Origin: Diphasiastrum complanatum | Lineage: Eukaryota > Streptophyta > Lycopodiopsida > Lycopodiales > Lycopodiaceae | Assembly: GCA_029204225.1 (NCBI GenBank) | Contig: CM055094.1 | Location: 18,105,993 to 18,169,992 of the forward strand | Direction of reading: 5' to 3' | Length of the DNA stretch: 64,000 nucleotides | Shown here: positions 63,167 through 64,000 of the stretch, piece after piece | How the letters are laid out: every line of letters starts with the position of its first letter | Numbering within the stretch: the first letter of the stretch is position 1 | Made by a program: the position numbers and the translations under genes | Notes under the pieces: generated by a model | Databases searched by the model: none | Told to the model about the DNA's origin: nothing | What the model saw: the letters and a program-made list of their open reading frames with translations, nothing else

Positions 63167-64000
63167 CTATGTAACAAAACCAACACGTGGTATCAAATTT
63201 AAAGCTTTGCATAAAGCTTCAAATCTGACTCTAGGCAACGCCTTAGTGAAGAGGTCTGCAATATTATCCTCCGTAGGACAATATTCAAGTAAAATGTCGT
63301 CATCATGAAGTCTCTCCCGAACAGAGGGATAATGGATCTCAATGTGCTTCGTCCTCGCATGAAAAACAAGATTCCGTGCAATGGCAATAGCACTTTGACT
63401 ATCACTCAAGATAAGAGTGGCTGAGGGCTCGCCAAACTTCATGTCAACAAGTAGTCTTCTCAGCCATAAACACGCTGTTGTGGCTGAAAATATCGCTCTA
63501 TATTCTGCCTCACTAGAAGAAGTAGCAACAGTGGGCTGCTTTTTACTTGACCACGAAATTGCAGAATTTCCATAGAAAAAGCAATGTCCACTTGTAGAGC
63601 GTCTAGTGTCTTGATCTCCACCCCAATCCAAGTCACTAAAACCAACCAAACATGCATCATCACAAGCAGGAAAAACCAGTCCATGACTTCTTGTTCCTTG
63701 AAGATATCGAAAGATCCTCTTCAACGCTTTCCAATGTGATGTCATCAGGGCATGCATGAATTGACTCATGAGTGAGACACTATAAGAAATGTCCGGTCTT
63801 GAATTACATAGGTAAATGAGACAGCCAATAGCTTGACAATATAAAGTAGTGTCAAATGATTCTTGACTACTTAATTTCAGACCTGTCTCCATAGGTGTAG
63901 CAACCGGCTTGCTTCAGTCCATAAAGTGCCTTCTTGAGAAGACAAACTTTATCTTCTTGGCATTCAACCAAAAAACCATCAGGTTGTTGAAGGTACACTT
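63167..64000 (-). mobile_element. Copia pol C-terminus: RT end and RNase H, internally deleted
   Basis: The minus strand enters at 64000 with the RT segment VYLQQPDGFLVE followed by KALYGLKQA near 63915, then jumps to ETGLKLSSQESFD in another frame. The stretch between, which carries the YVDD catalytic loop in copia RT, is deleted. From 63892 a continuous 241-codon frame covers the RT end (CQAIGCLIYLCNSRPDISYSV, HWKALKRIFRYLQ) and RNase H (VGFSDLDWGGDQDTRRSTSG, SSSEAEYRAI, TKHIEIHYPSVRE), ending at 63167. The rest lies beyond the window. It belongs to the LTR at 63129. Confidence 0.9.

Overview
The window reads as nuclear DNA of a land plant with a large, transposon-rich genome. The grounds are two spliced genes of plant families (a heavy-metal-associated isoprenylated protein and the 3' exons of a Golgi golgin of the GC3/GC4 type), plant-type Ty1/copia and Ty3/gypsy retrotransposons primed by initiator tRNA-Met, a LINE relic, and very long (CT)n/(GA)n microsatellites. 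A fern, gymnosperm or other large-genome plant would fit, but I cannot fix the species from sequence alone. Nothing bacterial, plastid or mitochondrial was seen.

Layout. 1-5.4 kb: mostly non-coding, with one copia pol fragment near 2.4-2.6 kb. 5.45-6.71 kb (minus): the HIPP metallochaperone gene, probably the only complete host gene. 7-12 kb: intergenic, with a (CT)n tract and a copia LTR plus primer-binding site (9.3-10.16 kb). 11.9-13.4 kb (plus): an unrecognised, apparently spliced, decayed locus. 13.5-14.67 kb (minus): a four-exon ULP1-type (C48) SUMO-protease pseudogene. 14.75-18.96 kb (minus): a decayed copia element split by a 1,374-bp LTR-like insertion with a perfect target duplication. 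20.3-22.9 kb: a 185-bp (CT)n tract and two copia fragments. 24.8-28.5 kb: a recent 1.8-1.9 kb tandem duplication, with a third diverged copy at 32.2-33.0 kb. 28.5-45 kb (minus): several broken gypsy elements, one with an integrase and LTR, and a cluster of nested palindromes near 36.2 kb. 45-52.5 kb (plus): a copia chimera with two successive gag genes and one long pol. 54.7-56.2 kb (minus): the last three exons of the golgin gene. 56.5-57.15 kb: a LINE relic. 57.25-63.13 kb: a copia LTR split by a structurally complete gypsy element with unusual LTR ends. 63.17-64.0 kb: the 3' part of that minus-strand copia element.

Almost every retrotransposon reading frame is broken, and most stops whose ancestry I can judge look like C-to-T changes at Gln or Arg codons, as expected of old, methylated copies. 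The two host genes do not appear to form a pathway; they are islands in nested repeats. If the golgin gene continues upstream, its next intron carries the LINE, copia and gypsy insertions and is at least 7.8 kb long. The most useful leads are the gypsy element with AGTTAT...ATAACT LTR ends and a GGCTG target duplication, the ULP1 pseudogene lying tail-to-tail with an unknown spliced locus, the microhomology-bounded tandem duplication, and the nested palindromes at 36 kb.
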